NCBI RefSeq assembly: GCF_026341035.1
Contig: NZ_JAPEOQ010000001.1
Coordinates: 2,418,001 to 2,482,000, forward strand
Direction of reading: 5' to 3'
DNA from: Streptomyces sp. NBC_01016
Lineage (GTDB): Bacteria; Actinomycetota; Actinomycetes; Streptomycetales; Streptomycetaceae
DNA length: 64,000 nucleotides
Shown: in pieces, positions 56,662-64,000 of the stretch
Position numbering within the stretch: the stretch's first letter is position 1
Layout of the letters: each line of letters opens with the position of its first letter
The notes under the pieces: model-generated
What the model was told of the DNA's origin: nothing
Databases searched by the model: none
The model's input: only the letters and a program-made list of their open reading frames with translations
Translations under genes and position numbers: made by a program

Positions 56662-59600
56662 CTAGCCCTCCGAGCCCTTGCCACCTGAACGTGTGGCCCC
56701 CGCCGTGGCCCCCGCCTTGACGCCGCCGTCTTTGCCTCCCCCGCCGGACGGAGCCTCAAAACTCTCCAACGCCTCCAACACGTCCTGGACACGGGAGATC
56801 TCGGCATTGATGTCCTCGCGGCGCCTGACCAGTACGTCGAGATCCCGCTGGCCCTTGTCGATCATGGCGGTGGCCTCCTGCTCCGCGTCCGCCTTGATCT
56901 TGTCCGCCTCGCGGGACAGCTCGGCCTTCTTCTGCTCGGCTTCCTTGAGAAGGCCTTCGGCCTTCTTCACGGCAGCGATCCGGACCTTGCCGGCCTCCGA
57001 ATTCGCGTCGTTCAGAAGCTCCTTGGCCTTCGTCTGCGCCTCGGAAAGTTGTTCCTCCGCGGCCTTGACCAGAGCGTCGCAGCGTTCGCCCGCGTTCTTC
57101 ATGGCCTCCGCGGACTCGCGGCGGGCGTGCTCGTGGAGCTCCTCGATCTCGGCCGTGATCCGGTCGCGCAGCTCCTCGGCGCGCTCCCTGATCTGCGTCG
57201 CGTCCCTGCGGGCGCCGACGAGCAGTTCGTCCGCGTCCGTACGGGACTTCTCCACGATCGTGTTGCCCTCGACGGTCGACTCCGCGACCAGTCGCTCGGC
57301 CTCCGTGCGGGCCGCGCCGACCATCGTGTCGGCCTGCGACTCCGCGTCGGCGGTCGTCTTCTGCGCCGTCTCCTGCGCCTCGCGGGTCAGCTTGTCGGCC
57401 TCGGTCGCGGACTCCGTGATGAGCTTGTCGACCTGCTCCGCGGCCTCCGTGCGCCGCTTGTTGGCGTCCTTGCGGGCCTCGTCCAGCGTGCGCTCGGACT
57501 CCTCGCGGGCGGCCGCCGTGATGCTCTCGGCCTCCGCCGCGGCGTCCGTCTTGACGCGCTCCGCCTCGGTGCGGATCCGCTCGGCGTGCTGCTGCGCGGA
57601 GGCGACCGTCTCCGCGGCCTCGGCGCGCAGCCGCTCCGCGTCGCCGGACGCGTCCGAGATCAGCTTCTCGGCCTGGGCGACGGACTCGGTCCGTACGCGC
57701 TCGGCCTCGGCCCGCGTCTCGCTGGTCAACTGCTCGGCGGCGGCCGTCGATTCGGCGCGCAGCCGCTCGGCCTCGGTGCTCGCGTCACCGACGAGCTTCT
57801 CGGCCTTCGCGGTGGACTCGGAGCGGACCCGCTCCGCCTCCGCGTTGGTCTCCGTCGTCAGCCGCTCGGCCTCGGTGGCCGCCTCGGTGATCAGGGTGTC
57901 GGCCTGCTCGGCCGCGTCGGAGCGGATCCGGTTGGCGTCCTCGCGGGCGTCCGCGCGGGTGCGCGAGGCGTCCTGGTCGGCGGCCGAGCGCAGATCGGAG
58001 GCCTCCGTACGGACCTGCTGGGCGTGCTCGGACGCGTCCGTGCGCAGCCGCTCCGCCTCGGTGAACGCCTCCGAAACCGTGCGCTCCGCCATGGCCTTGG
58101 CGGCCTCCGCCTCGGCGGTGGCCTCGGAACGGACCCGGTTCGCGTCCTCGGTGGCGCGCTCGCGCTCCGCGTAGGCGTCGGAGCGGACCCGGTCGGCCTC
58201 CTCCTGCGCCTCCGTCCTGGTGCGCTCCGCCGCGTGCTCGGCGGCGCTGCGCAGCCCGGTGATCTCCTCCTGGGCCTGCTCCTGGAGCCCGGCCACGGAG
58301 TCGCGCACCTGCTGCGCCGTCTGCTCGGCGGTGGAGACCATCTCGGTCGCCCGCTGGTCCGCCTCCTCGACCAGACGTACGGCCTCGGTCTGCGCCTCGT
58401 CCACGCGGGCGCGCGCCACGGCGAGCAGTTCCTCGCTCTGCTCGCGGGCCCGCTCGCGCTCCTGATCGGCTTCCTCGCGCGCGCTGCCGAGCGTCTCCTC
58501 GGCCTCGCGGCGGCGCCGCGCCGCCTCCTCCTGGGCGGCGGCCAGCGTCTCGGCGGCCTCGGTGGCGATCCGCTCGGCGGCGGTCTGCGCCTCGGCGCGG
58601 ATCCGGTCGGCGGACTCCTGCGCCTCCGTCTTGAGCCGCTCCGCCTCGTTGGACGCCTCGGACCGCAGTCGTACGGCGACGTTCTCGGCCTCGGAGCGGG
58701 TCGTCGCGGCGTCGGACGCGGCCTCCGTACGAAGGCGCTCGGCCTCCGTCTCGGCCTGCGCCTGCACCGTACGGGCACGCTCGGCTGCGTCCGCGCGCAG
58801 CCGCTCGACCTCCTCGGCGGCCTCGCGGCGCAGCGTCTCGCCCTGCTCCCGCGCCTCGTTCAGCGCCGTCTCCGATGCGGTCAGGCGCTCCTCGGCCTCC
58901 GTGTGCAGGCGGGTCAGCTCGCGGGCCGCCTCCTCCTGCTTGGCCCGCATCGCCTGCTCGGCCTCGTCCTTGAGCTCCTGCGCCGCGCGCTCCGCCTCGG
59001 ACCTGGTGGCCTCGGCCTGCTCCTCGGCCTCGGTGCGGTACCGCTCGGCCTCCGCGCGCGTGCGTTCGAGGGTCTCCTCGGCCTGCTTGCGCAGCGACGT
59101 GGCCCGCTCGATGGCCTCCGTGCGGACGCGCTCGCTCTCCGTCGTCGCGGCGGTCCGCAGCTCGTCCGCGTCCGCCTTCGCCTTGGAGAGCAACTGCTCG
59201 GCGGTGCTGGCCGACTCCTCGATCTGCTGGACGGCCTCGCGGCGGGCCTCGGCCCGGATCCGCTCGCCCTCCTCGACGGCCTCGGCCCGCAGCTGCTCGG
59301 CCTCGCCGCGCAGCCTGCGCGCCTCCTCCTGGAGCTCGACGGTCTTGGCGCGGTACTCCTTGGTGTCGTCCTTGGCGGCGCCCTTGAGCTCCGTCGCCAG
59401 GTCGTGCGCCTCGGCGCGCAGCCGGTCGGCCTCGGCCTCGGCATCGGAGCGGAGCCGCTCGGCCTCGTCGGCCGCCGCCTTCGTCGTCGCCTTGGCTTCC
59501 TCGGACGCCTTGTTGAGCACGTCCTCCGCGGTGCGCGCGGCCTTCGCGAGCTCGCCGGCGGTCTCCTCGGCGGTGACCGTACGGGCCTTCTCCTTGGCCG

Positions 59601-60648
59601 CGGCGATCAGCTGCTTGGCCTCGGCGCGCGCGTCGGCGACGACCTGCTCGGCCTCCGACTTCGTGGTCTCCGCGTCCTTGGTGGCCTCCTGGACCAGGCG
59701 GGCCACCTGCTCCTTGGCGGTGCGGGTGCGCTGCTCGTTGGTCGACTCGGCGGTCGCGAGCTGCTTGGCCGCGGCGTCCTTCGCCTCCGCGAGCACCTTG
59801 TCGGCCTCGGTGCGGGCCTCGCGCAGCGCGCTGTCCGCCTCGGCGATCTTCTGCTCGGCGGCCCGGCTCAGCTCGCCGGACCGGCGGCGGGCCTGCTCGG
59901 ACTCCTCGCTCGTCGACGTCCGCAGCTGCTCGGCGTGGTCGGTGGCCTCCTGCGCCTGCGTCGACGCGGCGTTCAGCAGGCGCTCGGCGTCCTGCCGGGC
60001 GCGGGCCAGGATCGACTGCGCCTCGGCGCGCGCCTCCTCGGCCTCGGAGGTGAGGCGCTGGCGGGCCTGGTCGGCGACGCGCTCGGCCTCGGTACGGGCG
60101 GCGGCGAGCGCCTGATCGGCCTCGGCGCGCGACTCGTCGAGGAGGCGGCGGGCCTGCTGCTCGGTGCGGGCGCGCAGCTGCTCGGCCCACTGCACGTTCT
60201 CGTTGACGTGCGTCTCGACCGTGCGGCGGCGCTCGGAGAGTTCCTGGTCGAGCTGCTGGCGCCGGTTGACGGCCTCCGTGTGCAGCTCGGACTGGAGCCG
60301 GGACTGCTGCTCGGCGTGCTCCTGGAGGATCCGCTGGGTCTGCGCACGGGCCTCGCGCAGCTCGCGCTCGGCGTCGGCGCGCAGCTGGTCGGCCTGGATC
60401 TGCGCGTTACGGAGGAGCTGTTCGGCCTGGTAGCCGATGTCCGACCCGTCGTAGGCAGGCCGGGTCGCGAGGCTGCGGCGCGCCTCGTGCAGCTTGGCGC
60501 GCAACACCTCCACCTGGTAGCCGAGGTCCTCGGCGTGCTGGACGGCCTTCTCCCGATCGGTCTTCAGCCGGTCCATCTCGGCTTCGAACCGCGAGAGATG
60601 GTCGGTCTCAGCCGGCCGTCGGCCGTCCTGGCTCTCATAGCCCCGCAC
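56662..60648 (-). CDS. scy: Scy, giant coiled-coil polar growth organiser
   Basis: About 1328 aa (S. coelicolor Scy is 1326 aa as I recall). After about 20 residues it has FEAEMDRLKTDREKAVQHAEDLGYQVEVLRAKLHEAR, a DivIVA-like start, then an extremely long coiled coil of EAERLRTEA-type hendecad/51-residue repeats to about 1300, ending in a Gly/Lys tail. Scy organises the tip-organising centre, recruiting DivIVA, FilP and ParA. GTG 60648 (RGYESQDG) is chosen by homologue length; an in-frame ATG at 60702 would add 18 residues. The low-complexity codons leave long false frames on the other strand. Confidence 0.95.
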   Translation of the reverse strand: MRGYESQDGRRPAETDHLSRFEAEMDRLKTDREKAVQHAEDLGYQVEVLRAKLHEARRSLATRPAYDGSDIGYQAEQLLRNAQIQADQLRADAERELREARAQTQRILQEHAEQQSRLQSELHTEAVNRRQQLDQELSERRRTVETHVNENVQWAEQLRARTEQQARRLLDESRAEADQALAAARTEAERVADQARQRLTSEAEEARAEAQSILARARQDAERLLNAASTQAQEATDHAEQLRTSTSEESEQARRRSGELSRAAEQKIAEADSALREARTEADKVLAEAKDAAAKQLATAESTNEQRTRTAKEQVARLVQEATKDAETTKSEAEQVVADARAEAKQLIAAAKEKARTVTAEETAGELAKAARTAEDVLNKASEEAKATTKAAADEAERLRSDAEAEADRLRAEAHDLATELKGAAKDDTKEYRAKTVELQEEARRLRGEAEQLRAEAVEEGERIRAEARREAVQQIEESASTAEQLLSKAKADADELRTAATTESERVRTEAIERATSLRKQAEETLERTRAEAERYRTEAEEQAEATRSEAERAAQELKDEAEQAMRAKQEEAARELTRLHTEAEERLTASETALNEAREQGETLRREAAEEVERLRADAAERARTVQAQAETEAERLRTEAASDAATTRSEAENVAVRLRSEASNEAERLKTEAQESADRIRAEAQTAAERIATEAAETLAAAQEEAARRRREAEETLGSAREEADQERERAREQSEELLAVARARVDEAQTEAVRLVEEADQRATEMVSTAEQTAQQVRDSVAGLQEQAQEEITGLRSAAEHAAERTRTEAQEEADRVRSDAYAERERATEDANRVRSEATAEAEAAKAMAERTVSEAFTEAERLRTDASEHAQQVRTEASDLRSAADQDASRTRADAREDANRIRSDAAEQADTLITEAATEAERLTTETNAEAERVRSESTAKAEKLVGDASTEAERLRAESTAAAEQLTSETRAEAERVRTESVAQAEKLISDASGDAERLRAEAAETVASAQQHAERIRTEAERVKTDAAAEAESITAAAREESERTLDEARKDANKRRTEAAEQVDKLITESATEADKLTREAQETAQKTTADAESQADTMVGAARTEAERLVAESTVEGNTIVEKSRTDADELLVGARRDATQIRERAEELRDRITAEIEELHEHARRESAEAMKNAGERCDALVKAAEEQLSEAQTKAKELLNDANSEAGKVRIAAVKKAEGLLKEAEQKKAELSREADKIKADAEQEATAMIDKGQRDLDVLVRRREDINAEISRVQDVLEALESFEAPSGGGGKDGGVKAGATAGATRSGGKGSEG

Positions 60649-60890
60649 TGCGCGGTCCCATCCGTCCCCTGGTCGCAAGTTCTTCTTACGAGCCCCGCCC
60701 ATCCCGCGAACGGCGCCCCCGGGGAATGGTGTCAGATCGAATGGGACGGCGCCGTCGGACCGTTACGGCTGATGCCGTGTGCTGCCCGACTTGCCCCGAC
60801 CCTCGTCCCCCGATACCCGGACCCCGGCCCACGACTGGCCGTTGGAGACGGCAGCCGCCCCACAACCCTACCGGCCCGGCTATGTGGAGG

Positions 60891-61331
60891 TCAGTGCTCC
60901 ACCGAGTCCTTAGGTGCCGCAGTGACGAGTTCGGTCAGTACGCCGTGACAGTCCTTGGGGTGCAGGAACGTGATGCGCGAGTCCATCGAGCCACGTCGGG
61001 GCTCTTCGTAGAGGACGCGTACGCCCTTGTTCTTGATGTCGTTCGCGTCCGTGTCGACGTCGGCCGTGCCGAAGGCGATGTGGTGCACACCCTCGCCGTT
61101 CTTGGCCAGCCACTTGCCGACGGCGGAGTCCTCGCGGGTGGGTTCGAGCAGCTGGAGGTAGGTGGCGCCCCCGTCGCTCGTCTCGTTGACCTTGAGCATG
61201 GCCTCGCGCACGCCCTGCTCCTCGTTGACCTCGGAGTGGTACACCTCGAAGCCGTACGTGGCCCGGTAGAACTCGACGGTCTTGTCGAGGTCGAAGCAGG
61301 CGATCCCGATGTGGTCGATTCGCGTCAGCAT
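60891..61331 (-). CDS. mce: Methylmalonyl-CoA epimerase
   Basis: 146 aa vicinal-oxygen-chelate protein: [25 protein letters not shown] and [17 protein letters not shown] supply the His metal ligands; ends [13 protein letters not shown]. Interconverts (R)- and (S)-methylmalonyl-CoA so the B12-dependent mutase can use it. Divergent from the thiolase gene across 137 nt with a TACATT -10 candidate for the latter. Confidence 0.95.
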   Translation of the reverse strand: MLTRIDHIGIACFDLDKTVEFYRATYGFEVYHSEVNEEQGVREAMLKVNETSDGGATYLQLLEPTREDSAVGKWLAKNGEGVHHIAFGTADVDTDANDIKNKGVRVLYEEPRRGSMDSRITFLHPKDCHGVLTELVTAAPKDSVEH

Positions 61332-61468
61332 GCTTTAAGTGCAGCGCGGTTCGAGGTGGTTACGCAACGTGCGCGCGATCACACCCCGGTGACGATGACG
61401 TGCGCCATACCGGTCAGTACATTCGAGTAAACCCTCGTTCACTTCTCACCTCCAAGGGGCCGTGCCTC

Positions 61469-62671
61469 ATGTCAGGAACGACCGGTACCACGTCAGTGAT
61501 CGTCGCGGGCGCGCGGACGCCCATGGGCCGTCTGCTCGGCTCGCTCAAGTCCTTCTCCGGAGCCGACCTGGGCGGCTTCGCGATCAAGGCCGCCCTCGAC
61601 CGTGCGGGAATCGGTGGCGACCAGGTGCAGTACGTGATCATGGGCCAGGTGCTGCAGGCCGGGGCAGGGCAGATCCCGGCGCGCCAGGCCGCGGTCAAGG
61701 CGGGCATTCCGATGAACGTCCCGGCGCTCACGATCAACAAGGTGTGTCTGTCCGGGCTCGACGCCATCGCGCTGGCCGACCAGCTCGTGCGCGCCGGCGA
61801 GTTCGACGTGGTCGTGGCCGGTGGCCAGGAGTCCATGACGAACGCGCCGCACCTGCTGCCGAAGTCCCGCGAGGGCTACAAGTACGGCGCGGTCGAGATG
61901 CTCGACGCGATGGCGCACGACGGCCTCACCGACGCCTTCGAGAACATCCCCATGGGCGCGTCGACGGAGAAGCACAACACCCGCCTCGGCATCGCCCGTC
62001 CCGAGCAGGACGAGGTGGCCGCCCTGTCGCACCAGCGGGCCGCCGCGGCGCAGAAGAACGGCATCTTCGAGGCCGAGATCACGCCCGTCGAGATCCCGCA
62101 GCGCAAGGGCGAGCCGGTCGTCTTCAGCAAGGACGAGGGCATCCGCGCGGAGACCACCGCGGAGTCCCTCGGCAAGCTGCGTCCGGCCTTCGACAAGGGC
62201 GGCACGATCACCGCCGGCACCTCCTCGCAGATCTCGGACGGCGCCGCCGCGGTCGTCGTCATGAGCAAGGCGAAGGCGCTGGAGCTGGGCCTGGACTGGA
62301 TCGCCGAGATCGGCGCGCACGGCAACGTCGCGGGCCCGGACAACTCCTTGCAGTCGCAGCCCTCGAACGCCATCCAGCACGCCCTCAAGAAGGAGGGCAT
62401 CGGCACCGAGGACCTCGACCTCATCGAGATCAACGAGGCCTTCGCGGCGGTCGCCGTGCAGTCAATGAAGGACCTCGGAGTGTCCTCGGAAAAGGTGAAC
62501 GTCAACGGCGGGGCCATCGCGCTGGGTCACCCGATCGGGATGTCCGGCGCGCGCATCGTCCTGCACCTCGCCCTGGAGCTGAAGCGGCGCGGCGGCGGTG
62601 TCGGCGCGGCGGCCCTGTGCGGTGGCGGCGGTCAGGGTGACGCGCTGGTCGTGCGGGTACCCAAGGCATAA
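61469..62671 (+). CDS. Acetyl-CoA C-acetyltransferase (thiolase)
   Basis: 400 aa biosynthetic-type thiolase. Nucleophile Cys93 in [25 protein letters not shown] with the catalytic His, and the C-terminal CGGGGQGDA with the second Cys. Condenses two acetyl-CoA to acetoacetyl-CoA, or the reverse. ATG 61469 has AAGGGG upstream; the frame is open to 61400. With 3-hydroxybutyryl-CoA dehydrogenase at 43 kb it supplies C4-CoA units for the ethylmalonyl-CoA route. Confidence 0.95.
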   Translation: MSGTTGTTSVIVAGARTPMGRLLGSLKSFSGADLGGFAIKAALDRAGIGGDQVQYVIMGQVLQAGAGQIPARQAAVKAGIPMNVPALTINKVCLSGLDAIALADQLVRAGEFDVVVAGGQESMTNAPHLLPKSREGYKYGAVEMLDAMAHDGLTDAFENIPMGASTEKHNTRLGIARPEQDEVAALSHQRAAAAQKNGIFEAEITPVEIPQRKGEPVVFSKDEGIRAETTAESLGKLRPAFDKGGTITAGTSSQISDGAAAVVVMSKAKALELGLDWIAEIGAHGNVAGPDNSLQSQPSNAIQHALKKEGIGTEDLDLIEINEAFAAVAVQSMKDLGVSSEKVNVNGGAIALGHPIGMSGARIVLHLALELKRRGGGVGAAALCGGGGQGDALVVRVPKA

Positions 62672-62715
62672 CGCCTTCGTATTCGAATGACGTCTTCGTC
62701 GGTGTACGAGAACTG

Positions 62716-63687
62716 GTGAACGGAGCTGTGATGCAGGACGTCCCCACGTTGGTCGCGCAGGCGAGGGAGGGCAGGCCGCGTGCCGTGGCCCGGCTGATCT
62801 CGCTGGTGGAGGGGGCGTCCCCGCAGCTGCGCGAGGTCATGGCCGCGTTGGCTCCGCTCACGGGTGGGGCCTACGTGGTCGGTCTCACCGGTTCGCCGGG
62901 TGTCGGCAAGTCGACTTCGACCTCGGCGCTCGTGAGTGCGTACCGGCGGGTCGGGAAGCGGGTCGGCGTGCTCGCCGTCGACCCGTCGTCGCCGTTCAGC
63001 GGTGGCGCGCTCCTTGGCGACCGGGTGCGGATGTCGGAGCACGCGTCCGACCCCGGGGTCTACATCCGCTCGATGGCGACGCGCGGGCATCTGGGCGGGC
63101 TCGCGTGGGCGGCGCCGCAGGCGATCCGTGTCCTGGACGCGGCGGGCTGCGACGTCGTACTCGTCGAGACGGTCGGCGTCGGCCAGTCCGAGGTCGAGAT
63201 CGCCTCGCAGGCGGACACGTCGGTGGTCCTGCTGGCCCCCGGCATGGGTGACGGCATCCAGGCGGCCAAGGCAGGGATCCTGGAGATCGGCGACGTGTAC
63301 GTGGTCAACAAGGCCGACCGGGACGGGGCGGATGCCACGGCCCGCGAGCTGAACCACATGCTGGGGCTCGGTGAATCCCGTGCCCCCGGCGACTGGCGCC
63401 CGCCGATCGTGAAGACGGTCGCCGCGCGCGGGGAGGGCGTCGACGAGGTCGTCGAGGCGCTGGAGAAGCACCGGGCGTGGATGGAGGAGCACGATGTGCT
63501 CTCCGAGCGGCGGGCGGCGCGGGCGGCCCGCGAGGTGGAAACGATCGCCGTGACGGCGCTGCGCGAACGCATCGGCGACCTCTCCGGAGACCGCCGCCTC
63601 GGCGCCCTGGCCGCCCGCATCGTCTCCGGCGACCTGGACCCGTACCGGGCGGCGGACGAGCTGGTGGCGGGCCTGACGGGTCGGTGA
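62716..63687 (+). CDS. meaB: MeaB, GTPase chaperone of methylmalonyl-CoA mutase
   Basis: 323 aa G3E-family GTPase (also called ArgK/YgfD). Walker A GSPGVGKSTS near residue 60, metal-site AVDPSSPFSGGALLGDRVRM, VETVGVGQSE and the base-specificity NKAD in VYVVNKADRDGAD. MeaB protects the mutase and gates adenosylcobalamin delivery. GTG 62716 is chosen; ATG 62731 is in frame. Lies 44 nt after the thiolase gene and may be cotranscribed. Confidence 0.95.
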   Translation: MNGAVMQDVPTLVAQAREGRPRAVARLISLVEGASPQLREVMAALAPLTGGAYVVGLTGSPGVGKSTSTSALVSAYRRVGKRVGVLAVDPSSPFSGGALLGDRVRMSEHASDPGVYIRSMATRGHLGGLAWAAPQAIRVLDAAGCDVVLVETVGVGQSEVEIASQADTSVVLLAPGMGDGIQAAKAGILEIGDVYVVNKADRDGADATARELNHMLGLGESRAPGDWRPPIVKTVAARGEGVDEVVEALEKHRAWMEEHDVLSERRAARAAREVETIAVTALRERIGDLSGDRRLGALAARIVSGDLDPYRAADELVAGLTGR

Positions 63688-63695
63688 GCCGGGGG

Positions 63696-63830
63696 CCGGG
63701 GTCGGCGCCTGAGGTGAGTGCGGCCTACGCCGGGGCAGTCACCTGTACCGGGGCCGGCGCCTGAGTTTGGTGCGGCCTGCACGTGGTGCCATGGGCGGTA
63801 CCGGGGCCGGCGCCCGTCGTTCGCGTTGCG
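63696..63830 (+). repeat. Imperfect tandem repeat of about 52 bp
   Basis: CCGGGG-T/C-CGGCGCCTGAG recurs at 63696, 63748 and (truncated) 63801, with shared GTGCGGCCT downstream in the first two units. Confidence 0.7.
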
Positions 63831-63875
63831 CGGCACCGGGGTGCCGCCTTGCCCACCCTGCCGCCCAAGGCGGCA

Positions 63876-64000
63876 GATTGCCCAAGGCGGGGGCGGCCGA
63901 CCGCAACGGGTGGGGAGCCGTGTCTGCGGCGGATTGCCCGAGGCGGGTGCGGTCGACCGGCTCGGGTGGGGAGCCGTGTCTGCGGCGGATTGCCCGAGGC
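63876..64000 (+). repeat. 56-bp tandem repeat running off the window end
   Basis: GATTGCCC-A/G-AGGCGGG recurs at 63876, 63932 and 63988 with GGTGGGGAGCCGTGTCTGCG in each full unit. I see no convincing gene in 63688-64000. Confidence 0.9.

Noticed and set aside
57049..60948. A 1299-codon open frame on the plus strand opposite scy, and other long frames there
   Set aside because: They are shadows of scy: repetitive Glu/Ala/Arg codons leave few stops on the other strand, and the translations are Leu/Gly/Arg low complexity. The minus-strand protein matches Scy.
63876..64000. CRISPR-like array from the terminal repeats
   Set aside because: Units are contiguous 56-bp tandem copies with no unique spacers and no cas genes.

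Overview
The window comes from a high-GC actinomycete, almost certainly a Streptomyces chromosome (core region). The GC content is very high, third codon positions are strongly G/C, GTG and TTG starts are frequent, and the gene set includes the Streptomyces polar-growth coiled-coil genes scy and filP. From rho onward the gene order agrees, as far as I recall it, with the S. coelicolor stretch around SCO5352-SCO5400 (rho, rpmE, prfA, atp operon, chiC-chiR-chiS, nucS, filP, scy, meaB). I see no prophage, IS element, CRISPR array or secondary-metabolite cluster.

Layout. 1-4.3 kb: a NERD-like protein, a stand-alone LigD polymerase-domain gene divergent from a Ku gene (NHEJ), and a membrane acyltransferase. 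4.4-8.9 kb: a divergent MarR regulator and a four-gene SDR, amidohydrolase, acyl-CoA ligase and MaoC operon that looks like an R-specific CoA-dependent catabolic route. 8.9-16 kb: tRNA-Arg(CCG), a lone receiver protein, a catalytically gutted ArgRS paralogue and the lysine/threonine genes lysA, hom, thrC, thrB. 16-25.3 kb: rho with a large disordered insertion, an LCP cell-wall ligase, rpmE, prfA, prmC, a tiny coupled ORF, the Sua5/TsaC gene, a low-molecular-weight phosphatase lacking its nucleophilic Cys, and a glyA paralogue. 25.4-34.8 kb: a WecA/TagO-type transferase and the complete F1Fo ATP synthase genes atpIBEFHAGDC.

34.9-44.7 kb: a DUF2550 membrane protein, the chitinase locus chiC-chiR-chiS on the minus strand, a membrane protein, cob(I)alamin adenosyltransferase, a DrrAB-type ABC exporter with a divergent TetR regulator, 3-hydroxybutyryl-CoA dehydrogenase and a STAS protein. 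44.9-55.3 kb: a STAND-like ATPase with a Pro/Thr tail, the mismatch endonuclease NucS, a conserved small unknown gene, an LLM oxidoreductase, a small Cys-motif protein, and two tandem paralogous ABC exporters. 55.5-63.7 kb: filP and scy (hyphal tip growth), then methylmalonyl-CoA epimerase, thiolase and meaB. The last 300 bases hold two short tandem-repeat arrays.

Functional threads: aspartate-family amino-acid synthesis; translation termination (prfA with its methyltransferase prmC) and tRNA t6A modification; energy generation; chitin sensing and hydrolysis; B12 and methylmalonyl-CoA handling (adenosyltransferase, epimerase, MeaB); DNA repair (PolDom/Ku, NucS); tip growth. Points worth a second look include the ArgRS pseudo-enzyme at the old argS-lysA position, the Cys-to-Ser phosphatase, the folded hom leader, nested giant palindromes near 35.5 kb, a dispersed intergenic repeat family, several genes whose -10 box sits 6-8 nt from the start codon (leaderless), and the terminal tandem repeats.
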